From Opisthocomus hoazin (lineage: Eukaryota; Chordata; Aves; Opisthocomiformes; Opisthocomidae), in assembly GCF_030867145.1 (NCBI RefSeq), contig NC_134440.1:9176001-9240000 (forward strand): 64,000 nucleotides of DNA. Direction: 5' to 3'. The position numbers and the translations under genes were made by a program. Positions 1 through 13,605 of the stretch are shown here, one piece after another. Below the pieces are notes generated by a model, which was not told the origin of the DNA, made no database searches, and worked only from the letters and a program-made list of their open reading frames with translations. Every line of letters begins with the position of its first letter. Positions within the stretch are counted from its first letter, which is position 1.

Positions 1-512
1 ACAGCACGCCTCACAGGACCACGTCCAGGCAGGGTTTGAATATCTCCAGAGAAGGAGACTCCACAGCCTCCCTGGGCAGCCTGGGCCAGGGCTCCGTCAC
101 CCTCGTGTTCAGATGGAACTTCTTGTGCTTCAGTTTGTGCCCGTTGCCCCTTGTCCTGTCACTGGGCACCACTGAACAGAGTCTGGCCCCGTCCTCCTGA
201 CCCCCACCCTGCAGATATTTAGAGGCATTTCTAAGGTCCCCTCTCAGCCTTCTCTTCTCCAGGCTGAACAAGCCCACCACCCTCAGCCTCTCCTCGTAGC
301 AGAGATGCTCCAGTCCCCTCCTCATCCTCGTAGCCCTGCACTGGACTCTCTCCAGTAGCTCCTCATCTTTCTTGAACTGGGGAGCCCAGCACTGGACACA
401 GCACTGCAGATGGGGCCTCACCAGGACAGTGTAGAGGAGAAGGAGAACCTCCCTGACCTGCTGGCCACACTCCTCTGAATGCACAGATACCATTGGCCTT
501 CTTGGCAAAGAC
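1..512 (-). mobile_element. CR1 LINE fragment, 3' part, cut by the left edge
   Basis: Read on the minus strand this encodes the conserved CR1 reverse-transcriptase tail: [20 protein letters not shown], then [33 protein letters not shown], and [18 protein letters not shown]. It closely resembles the copy at 25148-26284. Relative to that copy it lacks about 20 bp near position 103 and has frame damage near the 5' side. The terminal 3' end is outside the window. It is a dead fragment. Confidence 0.93.
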
Positions 513-1837
513 ATTATTTCTTATTGAAACTCTCACATGCAACATCATTCAATGAGAATATTTCCTGCTGTGGAGAAGGTGTTCAATACAGCACAGGACG
601 GATGTGCGTTGGCACAGCTGCCCTGGGGATGGAGAAGCCAGGGTAGATACGATGGCTGGGCCTTTCCCTCTCTCTTTCTCCACACCCTTATTTCTGAAAA
701 CTGCTGTCCGCCCAGCAAGAGGCAATTCAGACTGGCAGGTTAGCTGAAAGCCCATGATAGAGTGAAATAAATGTGATCTGTTCCTATCCCTTCATCTCCT
801 GCCTTGTTTGATCTCACTGCATTTCTTCTGAGTGATGCTTTTCAAACAGCAAGGCTCAAATCTGACACAGTTTCTTCCGCAGTCCAGGGTCTTCTCTGGG
901 GGTATTCATCTTTACAGAGTTTTTCTCACTTTACCCTTGCTCTGCTCTGTTCTCTCCCCAGCAGCTCCTTCCTGTGCTCTTCCCCAGCTCCCCAGCCTCC
1001 CTGCCGCCACAGCTGGGTAACGACGGGGCAACCAAGAGTGGTTGGGGAGAAGGGAATCCCACCCAATTCCAGAGTAAGAGCTGCGCTCCCAGGAAACAGG
1101 TTATCAGGTTGGAAGCACTCACTCTGGAACAGTCTCTGGTTTGAGTGCTGTTAGCAGGTCCCTGGGAAGCCATGGGGGGGGAACTGAATATTCAGGGTAG
1201 GCTGGTGGCACCCCATGGGACAGCCATGGCAGCAGGAAGGCCAAAACTGAAAGAGCAGCTGTGTTGAGAGGAGGCTGCAGAGCTGCGTGTAGAGTATACC
1301 GTATCGTTTGACTGCCATTTTTATGTAGCCAAGCAATACAAAAATAGTAAACAACATTTCTTGGCAGCAGCAGCAGTCCTCTGAACACTAGTGGACACAA
1401 TTCTCATTTGTTCCGAGTGTGGTTTGTTTCTGTGGATGAGACAACGCGATACACAGCACCTTCATATCCACCCTGCTCCATATCAATAACCTGAAATGTC
1501 TGAACTGGCAATTAATTACTTCAGGGGAATGGCTTGCTTGGCTTTCCAACAACAGCATATGACTGTCTTTTGGGCATCCTGTGTTAGTGAGTTCTGCTAA
1601 CTGGAGAAAGTCGAAAAGCCTTACTGTGGTTTCAAGTAGCTTGGTCTGATACTACTGCAGGCTAAATCTGCCTTCTCTGAGCTGGGAAAACAGGATGGAA
1701 ATGCTTTACTTCTGCTGCTCTGATGATATATTTGTCCAAATTTAACTTGGCCTATTTTCTTTGGCATTCTCCACATGGTATTACCATTGGCATTGTGCTC
1801 TTCTCCAACAGCTCCCAACACTGTATGTGTGTATATG
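513..1837. other. Intergenic, no gene recognised
   Basis: Only short open frames without family resemblance are present. An AATAAA lies at about 765, but nothing upstream of it looks coding. No repeat family is identified. Confidence 0.5.
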
Positions 1838-1990
1838 AATTACAAGGACAAAAGGGACCAATTGCCATCGTCTAGTCTGACCTCCTTTTTCAGGACAAGA
1901 ATAGCCCTGTGTTAATTAATTTTCTTTTAAGTAGAATATACAATTTAGAAAAATTTCTGAACCTGCATTACTCTGTGCTGGTGGTGATGA
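1838..1990 (-). repeat. Possible ancient CR1/L3-like 3' fragment
   Basis: The stretch GACCAATTGCCATCGTCTAG with TCTGACCTCC just after it, and ATTCACCAC about 110 bp later, resembles the 3' ends of old amniote CR1-type LINEs (which carry 'atCtAGTCTGACCTCC'). It is highly degraded and the assignment is by eye. Confidence 0.35.
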
Positions 1991-4900
1991 ATTCACCACA
2001 ATTTCAGGCAAATTATATAAGCCTGGGTCTACCTGACCCTGGAAATTCTGCATGATAAGAAGGAAGAAGCAGTCAGCTGCTGCTGCAGAGGGGCTGAGCT
2101 GAACTTACTAATGCTAATGGTAAGACTGACATTGACACACCAAGAGGCTGTAGCTTAATCAATGTGGATGTGCAAACACTCACGCACACAGCACCTGCAG
2201 ACGCAGTCTCAGTGGCTAAAACACAAATGACATCTGACATATGAAAAGCTTAGTCCAGGTGGATGATCCTGCAGCAGTCACTGGGACAGCAGCACCTCCA
2301 AGTTCCTTCTAGATGCCCCCTCCAGTCATCACTACCCTCAGCGTAGATTCATGTGGTTCCTCCTCTTCTCCTCCCAAGTGAGACCTTAGACTACAGACCC
2401 AAGTGTTGTGTTGACTTCTGCTGTCTGATTTTGCAATTTGCTTTCCATTGGGAGTCCATCCAGTTATTCACTGGCTTTCTGGAAGGAGAAGAATTCAAAA
2501 CTACAGGATTTCAGAGAAAGCAGCACTCTAGAGGAAGCCTACACCCTTGGCTTTCCTTCACTGAATTGCAGAATCCCCTAAAACCAGCTGCTTTTAGCCA
2601 CTTCTGATGGACTTTGTCTTTCATTCTCTCAAGTTCTCTCTAGGGAAAGAACGCCCTACCTCTTTCTTCTTGAGAGACTTTATTTCACTCTTTTTATGAC
2701 ACCCTTCTGTCATGTTTCTTAGGTTCCTAATTTTGACAAAACATCTGTTCACCTTGGGGTAGAGCCTGCCGTAAGACCACCAAGTGGAGAACTCAGAGAT
2801 TCCCAGATCCAGCAGGAACCTTCACATCTTCCCAAATGTGGAGCACCTCCTGGAAGCTGTATCAGAAAGATACAGAATCTGCTCTTAAGGACTCCAGGTG
2901 GTATCAAATGCATCTCCTCATCTATCTGCCTTCGCAGGCAGAGAATGGCATCTTATATCAAAGTTGTATTTAGCTATCTGCCTATCTTTGGATCTTGCCC
3001 AGTGAGCAAGATCTCTGCCAGATCACTCTTTTATAGGTGTAAGTATATTAATGCAGCATGAAGTCAATAAACCAGCTTTCACATTAACAGCTGAATAGGT
3101 TGAGCTTCATAAGCTTTTCCTCTCCTGTTACAATTTCGATCATTTTGAAGTATTTCAGGGGAAAGCATGGCCTTCCCTTCAAAGGCTTCTGCAGAACTGG
3201 TGTCACAGGGAGAGTTTTTCCCCATTCCATGCTGCAGAAGGCTCTGCTGGGCACCCTCCACCCACCAGGACTGCACGGCTTTGGTGCCTGGGTCTCCGTG
3301 GCCACCCAGGCAGCGTGCACACACCACACTGCGCTGTGATTCGGAAGATCTCCGTGCATATGGAGGGTGCTCTGAGCCGGCTGTCGCCAGCCAGCACGCA
3401 GCAGAGCTGTGTAAGGGCAGTCACACCGCACGGGATCCCTTCTCTGCTAACCCAGGGTCCTCGCCAAGCTCCCTGACAGGGAGATTTCTCCCCGTCCCCG
3501 ACGATGGATGACAAAGCCGATGGGTGAACAATGGCCCATGTGCCTGTGGGTGCCAGGCTGAGCTCAGGCTGGCACGCGGGGCCCAAGCCCTTGCATGGAG
3601 AAGCCTGGAGCGGTGCTGGCTGCACGCTGTCAACAGAGGCAACGCAAAATGTCTCACAGCTCATTACAGAAACTGAGCCAAAGGGAAGGCACGTTCCCAG
3701 CTTATCAGGCCACCTCCTCTGTGAGCTCTCTGATCTACTTTTCCAGTGATTGTTCCTGACCTAGGAGAAGCCCCTGAGAAATCTCACAGTTCATAGCCTG
3801 CAGCTAAACGGGTACCCACAAGCAGGCACGGTGGGGAGCCGGGAGCATGGCACACGCAGTCTGACTAACCAGCTGGAAAATTCCACTCCTCTTCATCGCA
3901 GCAGACCATGCCGAAGCGCTCGGGAAGCAAACCTTGCTGGTGGTGTGTTTATCTGCTCGTCGGGCTGCTGCTCTGCTTTGCTCCCGTGAATCGTGACACA
4001 TTTGCCAGGATACCTGCATTATCTGCTCAGCCCTTGTTTAGCACTGCGATAAGCTCTGGAACAGCGTTCTGCCTCAATTGCTCTGCGTTATAATATTTTT
4101 TTTTTTAGCACTGCTGACAGTCAATACAGAGTGACATGAAGGCTGAGGCTCCAGAACAGGGCTGCAGGCAGAACTGACCTTCCCTCCAGCTCTGGCCAAG
4201 CTGAGCACAAGAAACCATCTCCTCCAATGCTTTCACTGTGTGCACCTCTGCGAAGGGATCAGCTCTAGACATCCTCTCCTCACCCCAGATTAACTCCAAA
4301 CTTGCTAACTCATGTAAAATTGGTCAAACAACCTACAACAGTCTCTTCTTACTTAAAGCCTATCAACCCATGAATGACACAGTCATGCTGACAAATGCCA
4401 GCCTTCCAGTACTGAAGGAATCCCGGCTGGCTGAGGATCTGAAAGCGTTCATCTCATTCCCAGCTCCCATCTCTCTCTCTCTGCCTTATTTGTGCACATT
4501 TTTCCCCCCTCTTGGCACACTCCTACCCATGCACACGCTCTTACCTTCTGAATTTGCAGCTGTGCTCGCTGTAGGTTTGTTTCACGCCCTGTTAGGAGGT
4601 GAGAAAAGCCTGCAAGTGCCCGGGCAGAAAGCCTCATGCTACAATGTCACTCAGGTCACCAGCGTAGACGCAGTGCTAACCAATGGGAATAAATCCCATG
4701 GGAGTTAGACAGCTGTAAATCCTGGAAACTATGCTCCATGCTTTGAATGTACTATTGCTGGTTTCCTTGCAGTACTATGCAATGAAATAATAGAGAAGCC
4801 TTTGGATTTCAGCAGCAAATCAAGAAATAAACGTTATTCAGACTTTTTCCTGTAAAAGTCCTAAACCATGGAGTGCCTCGCTTGCTAACGGCCACAGGGC

Positions 4901-6777
4901 ACCCGCTGCTTCTGGTGATGGGAGGCACAAGGAAACGCAGAGCAAGCAGCTCCACAGTTATCCAAGGGACCGAATGTCCCCCCTGCAGCAATAACGTGCT
5001 CTTGGCGCTTACAGGAAGGGGAGCAAGGTGCTGGCAACAAGCGCTCTCTGAAAGATTTTACTTAGGTACTCAGTAGCAAGCTTATTTAGGCTTCAATTCC
5101 ATGGTATGCTTCCCCTTAGAACGGTTTTTAGATGCATATATAAGTTTCATCCACATGTTTAAAACATTGCCTCAAAAAAGAGTTGATGGGGGAGGTCTGT
5201 TAGCACTTTCCAGGTCAGCTAATCTGAAAAGCCGTATCAAAAGAGGGACTGAAATTTAAAGCAGTGACACTTGCTCAGCCTAACCAACATTTTCAGGGAT
5301 CTAGCACAAAAATTACTTCCAGAGTTCTGACTAGAACGCGTATCTTGCACAGCCACAGTAAAAATTGTGAAAGACTGGACTGAGTGAAGTGACACAGTCA
5401 GTATCCTGCCTTCACTTCCATGAAGCCCAAACGCACCGCTGAAGGTCAGAAGTGTGTGAGCTTCTGTTCACAAAACCTGGATTTGCATAAACTTTGTAAG
5501 AACAAATTATATTAGAGATATCCCACATCCTCACCACCTATTCCTGTGATGATGGGAAATGGCACAAAATCTCTGAAAACAGAAATAAGAAAGTATTTCC
5601 TGGTCTTTGCATGTCCCTTATCACCTTTGATGCTTCCCCGGATCGGGAGTCCTGCCCACATTTGACACCTCTTGTATGAATAACAAAGTCTTCATGCAAA
5701 ATTCAGCAGCCATCTGAGTGTTACCTTTACAGGGCTCTCACCATACCTTCCCACTGTAGACCTGGAGTAAAGCCTGCGGAGGTCTCTGGAGGGAGGCGGG
5801 AGCCCAGGTTTGCTCTGGAACCAACCTCTGCCCGCTCAGGTTGAACAACAGCATCTGCAAACTCCCAACCGCAGAGCAAAGCCAGGCACCAGATTTGTGA
5901 AGATGGAAAGCAATCCTCTGGAGAGGAGCAGTTAGCCACAAGCATCACATCCATGGCTTGCTCCTTGTTCCTTCCCGTGCCTGTGACTTCTGCTGGCCCC
6001 TCTCCAGCGTGGGGCCAGGCTGGGAGCCCGGGACGAGCTGCGGTGCGGCACGGCTATCTGCTGGCTGAGCACTGTGCACAGAGAGTGGCACAGCGAGAGC
6101 AGGCGGCTGGCACGGCTCAGCCCCCGTTCACTTGCTGCTGAGAGATGTTGGGCATTGGCAGCTGATGGCAGCAGGAGCTGCTGGAGGGGAGAGGAAGAAA
6201 GGAGCAAGGAGGCCTGAAGTCAGGTCTTGCAATGCTGAGAGCTGAGGGAGACAGAGCATTCCCCTAGGGAAAAAATTGACTGCAACTGAGAATAATGCTG
6301 TCTGCTATTAATAATGAACCATTCGCAAAGTCAAAACGCAGGAGGACCTTCTCAGAGCACATAATCATGCACTGGGGCCCCTGGGAAAGGCCAGGTGAGC
6401 TCCGTCCCAAGCCCTGAACGCGACAGTTGTGACGTGCAGCACGGGGACCGCGCCAATGCCATGCTTGCTGCCTGTCTGCGGGCCCAGGCGGATCCAGCTG
6501 CAGAGCTGCTCAGCGCGTGGGTGCTCTCGCATGGTGCTGTGTGTCACCCTGCAGATGCACTGCCTTGATGGGAACGCACTCCCGGACCACTTAGGTGATG
6601 CTACACTGTCTGGTGCACATATGTACCCTGTGCCAATGTATGAGGGTGTTGCTTATCTTTCTTTCAAGAGATTGACCACTTCCCTTAGCTCAGGCTACCT
6701 TGGCACCACACGGATTTCACTGAAGGCTATGGTGGGATCCTTTTGGAAAGGTCTTGCTGCTCAGCGGATCATCAGTG

Positions 6778-6799
6778 CAGACAGACAGACAGACAGACA
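6778..6799. repeat. (CAGA)n microsatellite
   Basis: Five and a half perfect copies of the tetranucleotide CAGA (22 bp), possibly polymorphic. Confidence 0.9.
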
Positions 6800-9700
6800 T
6801 CTGACCTCCAGCCAAGTGTCCTGCACAGTAGTGTGAACGTGGGCTCTGCAGCCAGCAGCCGCAGCACAGAATCCCACACACAGTACCACAGGGTGCTGCA
6901 CGCATCAATGCTTTCCAGCAAATGTTTCTCTTCTCCTTGCGTGAGGATGATCATTTCTACATCTACAGTGAACGGGCACCTCAGAAAAATGCAAGAACAG
7001 TCTAAGATGCCAGCACTGTTTCAATACAGAAATCACCTTTACTGTAATATGCCTTTGAGAAAGAGATTATAGATAAATGATTTTTCATTGTTTTTCCTGC
7101 CAAAATAATAAATATCTTACTCTTTTGTTCATAGGCAGCTATAAATCTGCCTCTTACAAAGTGAAGTTTGGAAGTGCCCACTCGCTCTGCGATGAATGCA
7201 TTCACAAGAGCTGCAGAAGATCTGGATTCAGGTCTCTGCTCCATTTCAGTAAGGATGAAACCCATGTTTTAGGGTTGTAATCAACCTAACAGGCTGCCCC
7301 AGCTGGTGAATGCTCTGGGTGTCCCTTGTGGGCTCCAATCCAGTTTGTGTACCTGCTATGTGCTAAAGAAGAGGTAGCACAGAAACTTGAGGCAAGGCTG
7401 GCAGATGCCTGCAGGACACCGCACTGATTCAGCAACACTCAGCAAGCACAGATGAAGAAATGCAATCACAGATCTGTACACTGGGGGCTTGCTACTGGGG
7501 AGGCCACTGAGACCATCCCAGTTTGATTGGACAATTCAAAATTCTTCTGTCTTTCCTCATGGGCGATGTTTTCCAGCTCTTGCTTTCTCTGGACTCTCCA
7601 GTTGCTCCACATCGTTTCTGGAGCGTGCGGCATGCAAACGGGGCTGCAGTGCTCAAAGCCAAGCCTCTTAGGAGTGGTGATTAGAAAGCTTTCTTTAGTT
7701 TGCTTACTGGCAGCCTTTCAGATCTCCTTCACATACTTTGTTTTGCAGTACTGCCTCTTACAGACCACAGTGACCATCCTGTAATAAACGAGTAAGACCC
7801 AGGAATGTGCTAATTCTCCAAATCTCCTGCAGTACTCTCAGCAGGACAAGAAAAGAAAGCTGGGATTTTTTTTTTGTGTCCATTATGCACTAATTTGTCT
7901 GACTTTTGCTACACTTTGTATCACAGAGGCACCAAGAAAAAGAAGGATGTGAAGAGGAGGTGGAATGAATTTGTTGTAACTCTAGAGAGGCGGTGGGAGA
8001 TCACCAATCTTAATTGCTTCTCAGTTAATTTGCAGGAACCAGTTTCCACAGACCTGACCTCCGCTGGGTGAAAGCCGATGAGGCAACCTGCCAGTTACTC
8101 TGCAGTTTTCATAGCCTGCCTTCGTTCCAGCCACATCCTTTGCAGCCCTCCTACCTCCATCAGGGTCATACTGTTACCAAGGAAGGGATGGCTCAGTTAT
8201 TCAGCAGCTTTGCACCCCTAATTATTTCAGGCCAGCGAGGTATAAGGCAGCCAGCAATGATGCTCTGCAGAGAACAGTGCCTAGGCAAGGTCCACCATTG
8301 CCCTGCGTCTTACACACTTGATTTTCCACTTGAGACTGATACTGGATTTGTGCAGAGTATTGCTGTGAAACTCAACGTAAGGTTGTTTTGCAAAACTGAA
8401 ATAGGAGGCTGATAGTACATTTTGGTCGTGTTTATACCGAACTTTAAAAGTTCTGAAAGTTTTTTGTTAAAAATGATCAGCAGAAGTGTGTTCTCTGGGT
8501 TTGTTTATATCAAAATCCATGTTTTCATCTTTCAGGAGACTCTTTTTGTTATACAGAAACAGTTGCCTTCTCCACATAAACCTCACAACTGAAAACTTGT
8601 GTCGTCCACCCTGGCCCTTCGTCAGTGCGAATCTGCGTGCTAGTGCCTAGCTTGGAACAAGGGTGCCTGACCTTCCTCTAATCCCGGATGGCACCAGCAG
8701 ACGTGAGGCAGAAGAAAACAGGCTCCGATAAACGGGTGAGAGAGTTCGTCTCCAGCATGGGAAGTGACGCCCATCCCCACGTGTGGCTTCGGGAGGAAGG
8801 AGTGCTGCAGCCGTGGGCACTGACAAGTAAAGCGTGTCACTTTAATAACGTGGGTAACCGTGATCTTTACTGAGCTTCTGGGATAAGGGCAGAGTCAGCC
8901 TCTGTCGTTACAAACATTCTCCTCGCTCTGGGTCCCAGACAGGACTGCAAAAAGCTGTGCTTGGACTCAGGTGCAAGCAGCTGCTGGGGTCTGACCCTGC
9001 CATCCTCTGGGGAAGCCTATTCCATCTTTCAAAGCCTTTCAGAAAGCTTTGGCAGAGCTGAGGGGCTATTTGATGCACAGGACCTCTCTGCATTGACCCC
9101 TATGCCTCCGGCCTCACCTGGGCAGGTGGCAGAGGGGCGTCCAGTTCAGCTCCCTGCATGGGGCTGTTTGCTGGCAGCGGCGGCGAATGCAGCATCACTG
9201 GTTTCTTAAGTTTTCACTGCCCAGTCCAGGGAAGCAGGGTGCGTATTGGCCGGGAATATTTGGCATCATCCACCCTGGCCAATGCAAGGTGCCTCCATTA
9301 TCCCAGGCAGTATGTTGCTTGCTATTCCCCTGACTGCCCCAAGGTAAAGTTTTAGGGGCAGGGAGATGGAGATCCAACTTGTCAGTGAGGTAGGAGTTTG
9401 TTGCTCGTCTTGTGTCACTGCAGGAATCTATATCACTATTGACCATATCCCTTTCCTGTACAGCTCTGGCATGCTGATGTTTCCCCACAGCTTCTCCAGT
9501 GTGATGTCTCCTCTTCCTGGAGGTATGATGCGCTGGCGTAAGTGGTGACAGGACCACAGTTGAGAAAGTCTTCTGACTAGTTGTCTGACCCCTCTGCACA
9601 TGCCCTGTGGCCATAAAGAACATGGATTTGAGGGCAGGCGCGCTGCTATCCCAGTACCTTGGGATCTTCCCCCACGCCCTGACCTCAGCATCTCCAGTGC

Positions 9701-9947
9701 CCTGGCCCTAGATGCTGTGCGGTGTGCCAGCGTGTGCCCAGCCGCTCAGCTGTGGCTGAGCAGAAAGGTGCTGTGTCCATGCCTCATGCCTCCCAGGAGC
9801 TCGAATGCACAGGGCTGTTAACCAGGGAGGAGCGTGTTTGGGTTAATGCTGGGAAGGTAGAAACACACAGGAAGCCTGTGCTGCCTTGCAGCTGCCCAGG
9901 AGGGGTCTTGAGAGGGGCCAGGGTTGCTGTAGCTGGTGGTTAACCTA

Positions 9948-9984
9948 GGTACAGTGCCCTGGCTCACAAAGGTACAGTGCCCTG
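9948..9984. repeat. Short direct duplication
   Basis: GGTACAGTGCCCTG occurs at 9948-9961 and again at 9971-9984, offset 23 bp. It looks like a small local tandem duplication in intergenic DNA. Confidence 0.8.
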
Positions 9985-11106
9985 CTCAGCATGGCCAGGG
10001 CACCAAAGGCTCAGCAGCCAGGGCTGGACACGCAGGGCATCTCTGGAGAGGTCCTTAGCCAGATGCCTTTGTCTGTGTGCCTCATGCTCTGCTTGCCTCA
10101 GGTTTTTCTCTGACATCTCAAGTCTAGGAAGATGCCATTTAGAATAAAAATCAGAATTCACATAATCGGTTATTTCCCAAGCAAGCGTTCTAGCTGCCTC
10201 CTCACAAAATTGTCATGGCAGAAGTCATAGTGGCTGATGACCCCAACTAGCGACATCCTTAGGGACAGACACTGATTGTGAGACACATTGGCACCACTTC
10301 CCAAAGCTTTTATTTCCTCCTCAATACACACTACAGTTTTGAATGTCCACAGTCTGTATTTCTATTTTTCCCAATTGCTTTTGATGATATTTTTTCAGTG
10401 CTAGGCTTTGAAGCCCAGACAAGCCTCGACTGCTTCTGTTACAGGCAAAAATGTTCCAGACAGCTAGAGAAACTTAGAAACATCATGGAAGTAAAGAAGA
10501 CAGAAGAGAGCAAAGGTATTAATTGTTTGCAGGTATATCTGCAAACTCGTCTATTAAATCATTTCCCTGGAAGAGTCACCATTCTGCTAGACAGCCTTTG
10601 CAGCCTTAAACCTGTGCACTGTATGCCTCCAGACTTACGGTCTTTCTTTTGTGGTCTAGTGCAGCACCTCTAAACTCCGATGGGCTGAAATCCCGTGGTC
10701 TGGCGCTACAGCAGAGGGTACCAGAGCAAGTAGCCACTTAGAGATGCTAAACAGCGAGGCAAGAACACAATGAATTGTATGAGCATAGCCAAAACCAAGG
10801 AAATGAAATTTTTGAGTAAGAAACTGTGAAAAATCAAGTGCTTGCTTCCCCATCTAGTGGTTATGTTCAGAAGGAAGAATGCTCCAGCAGAAATCAGCTG
10901 CTGGTCTCTGGAGGCTGGGGCTGTGTGCATGCACCTTTGGGAGTGAACTCTAGGATCAAACACCACAAATGTGGTCTTGCATGTTTACGCACGTTGATCC
11001 TATTCAGATGGACAGGCACTTGCAGTTAGAACTGTCCATGTCCTCTTCCCCTTCCACCTGCACAGCTCATTTCAGATAGTCTTTTAAGAATGAGAGAGAT
11101 CAAATA

Positions 11107-11315
11107 TATCACAGAATCACATAAAGGTATAGGTAGGGCAGGGCATTTTTTACTTTAATTTGCTGCTTGAAACAAGGCTGGCTTTAAAGGTAGATCAGGT
11201 TACTCAGTTGAATTTGGTGCAGTCAAATTTGAAACTCTCCATGGAAGGAGATTTACCACCTCACTGGTCTGTGTGACAGTACCGCTCCACCACCTTGGGA
11301 AAGCACTTCAAAAAA
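11107..11315 (-). mobile_element. Old CR1 3' end (degraded)
   Basis: It begins with the CR1 terminal motif ATCACAGAATCACA. It keeps a weak copy of the following consensus: GAAACTCTCCATGGAAGGAG, then CCACCTC, and CCGCTCCACCACCTTGGGAA. Divergence is much higher than in the copies at 25 kb or 63 kb, so this is an older insertion. Confidence 0.6.
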
Positions 11316-11812
11316 ACAAAGTCCTAAAAAAAATGCTCTCCAGTCCCATCAGAGAATGGGTGTACAGCTCCATTTTTGCTTGCCCACTGCGCTGGCTGCA
11401 GAGGAAATGCTGTTTGCACTTCAGCTCTTAGGTTGTCCCAAACACGGGCCAAAACTGCCAGCAATGCAGGGAGGTGGGTGAGATTTCTAAGCCTTTTCGT
11501 TCAGCCCCTGATAGCCCTAACTACTGAAAGCCTTGCTCACACTCTCAGGCTCCATCATCATGTAGAACCCAGGCAGAGCTATGAGGACCACCAGTGCATT
11601 GATTCGAGTCCTGGACCAGTGCGCCTGGAGGGTCAAAGCTCGGGAGCAGCATTCACGTTTCAGGTGAACTAGAAACGTGATCTACAGACTATGAACCCTT
11701 CTAAAGCATTTCTTTGTGTTTGTGAGTGGGCTTAGTTGCCTTTGCACAATGCATTTCCCTGGAAGTGAGCCACAACTTGGAGCAACCTAGCTTGCTTCCT
11801 CTGGGAGAAAAC
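11316..11812. other. Intergenic, nothing recognised
   Basis: Unique-looking DNA between two CR1 fragments. It holds one open frame of 98 codons with no family resemblance. Confidence 0.4.
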
Positions 11813-12058
11813 ATACAATCACAGAATGCTTAAAGTGGGAAAAGACCTCCAAGATCATCAAGTCCAACCATCACCCCAACACCACCATGCCTGCTGAACC
11901 ATGTCCTGAAGTGCCACGTCTACACGTTTTTTGAACCCCTCCAGGGATGGCGACTCCACCACCGCCTTGGGCAGCCTGGTCCAATGCCTGACCACTCTTT
12001 CAGTGAAGAAATTTTTCCTACTATCTAATCTAAACCTCCCCTCATGCAACTTGAGCCA
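11813..12058 (-). mobile_element. CR1 3' fragment (about 245 bp)
   Basis: It starts at the terminal CAATCACAGAATG motif. On the minus strand it encodes the CR1 C-terminus ([20 protein letters not shown], then [20 protein letters not shown]). Its best relative in the window is the 3' end of the element at 62922-64000. It is 5'-truncated at about 12058, the usual fate of CR1 insertions. Confidence 0.9.
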
Positions 12059-13524
12059 AACATCAGCTTTTCCCAGGGATGCAGATTCAGTGATGCCCAC
12101 CACAGCATTTTTAGGACTGTGTCCACAGGTCCTGCATTTTGGCACAACCCTTTGGCCCCTCAGAGCAAGCAGCACCTGGCCCTCTGCTCTGAGGGCCTGG
12201 GAAGCCTCCGTCGCGTTATCCTAGTCCCTCATCCTGTGGGTGCTGGCATCGCACCACAGCCGCAGGACAGGGCTACTGGAGACCAAGTTGCTCTTCTGAG
12301 CTGACCCATAAGCGATGCCCAGATGAGCAGGGCTGTGTGCCAGCAGGAAGCCATCTAAATTCTAGAGATTCACTCAGCTGGCTGTTTGTTACATGCAAAG
12401 CGATTAACACAAAAACATTCCCCTTCACGTCAGCAGTGCATTGGCCCATGCTGTTACAGGGTCTGCAGCTGAACTTGCATACAGTTCCTGGAAATGCTGA
12501 GTAAGCCCCATAATATTCCCTGATTTTTATAAGCCAGGTTCAGTTCTGCAGTGTGTTGAGCATGTGAGGAGCTTCACTCGTGACTCGATCCACTGACAGG
12601 ACCTATTGATCCTTTCATCGCAGCAAGTATTTTCCCTTGCAGATTTTCCCACCAAAATCATTGTGAATCCTTGCAGACGAGGATATTACAAGGAGCTGAA
12701 TTTAATAACAGCCTGAAAGCCTTCTGAAACGACACCAGATGCTAGAGAAAAGACAAGGTGTAGGCTGAGGTTGGCTCCTCACATGGGCTTCATCAACACT
12801 GTTGGAAGATGACCTCTTTCCTCACAGCTGGAGAAAGATCAGTGGCTTTCCTTCCTCCAGGAAAAATCTACAGCTCAGTCCTCTCTAAATGGGAAATAAA
12901 TGTTTCATGAGAAATCACCTGCTGAGTCAGAACCTCTGAAAATACTAATGGTGGTAACCAACATCACTGCCATGTTGTTAAAGACCCTCACAACAGCTTA
13001 TGCACAACTGTTAGTTTCCACTGTCTTCACAGCTGCAGGTGCCTTGAAATCAGGCCAACAAATGTGTCTTTGTTGTAATTTCCAGCAAGAAAATGTTTGT
13101 AAATCTGTGGCTTGGTAGCTGTTCAACAACCCAATGTCATTAACACAGCAGCTTCTGGCTGAGGGTCATGACGCCACAGGAGGTCTCAGCCATCACAAGT
13201 GGGATCAGGATTCTAACAAAACATCATTCTGAAGTGGGTCTAGAAGACCCATAGTAATGGTCTGGAAGCTGAGAAAGCCTGTGACATTGGTCAACTGAGT
13301 TTGGCATAAACACACGCTGCTGTTGAAAAGGAAGCCCTAACCTTCCTGAAGCTGCTTGTCCCTGACAGCTCTCTTGTGCCATAATCAGTCCTCTGAGAAA
13401 TAACCCCACCAGTGCAGAGACAAGTTAAAAAAAATAGGTTTTCAGCTGGATCAGTTCTAGCAGAACCTGACTTACACAGAGTCCTGGATATACTTCCCAG
13501 TTAATAATGGTCACTGTATCACTG
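12059..13524. other. Intergenic, nothing recognised
   Basis: No coding exon, RNA gene or repeat family is recognised. The open frames are short and composition is ordinary. Confidence 0.45.
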
Positions 13525-13575
13525 AAAATCATAGAGGTGCTGGTAGAAGGGACCTCTGAACGCCTCTGGTACAAC
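13525..13575 (-). repeat. Probable CR1 terminal stub
   Basis: AAAATCATAGAGGTGCTGGT followed by AGAAGGGACCTCTG resembles the last about 50 bp of a CR1 (consensus 'aaTCATAGAatg..ttggaAGGGACCTCTG'). It is a very short 5'-truncated copy, directly followed by a minisatellite. Confidence 0.45.
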
Positions 13576-13605
13576 TTTTGGCTCGAGCCAGGTCCACCAC
13601 CAACA

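Larger units (their letters stand above)
1991..11106. other. Intergenic, 9 kb without a supported gene
   Basis: Open frames here are at most about 156 codons and show no recognisable protein family or consistent exon structure. The span includes GC-richer patches near 3160-3660, 5750-6200 and 8900-9960, a (CAGA)n tract at 6778-6799, and a 14-bp direct duplication at 9948 and 9971. In mammals the gene upstream of RANBP3 is RFX2, transcribed in the same direction, so its 3' UTR could lie here or further left. I could not identify it. Confidence 0.45.

Noticed and set aside
3079..3664. Cluster of 80-150-codon frames on both strands
   Set aside because: They overlap in several frames with no conserved motif, no splice-consistent structure and no family resemblance. 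The local GC content explains their length.
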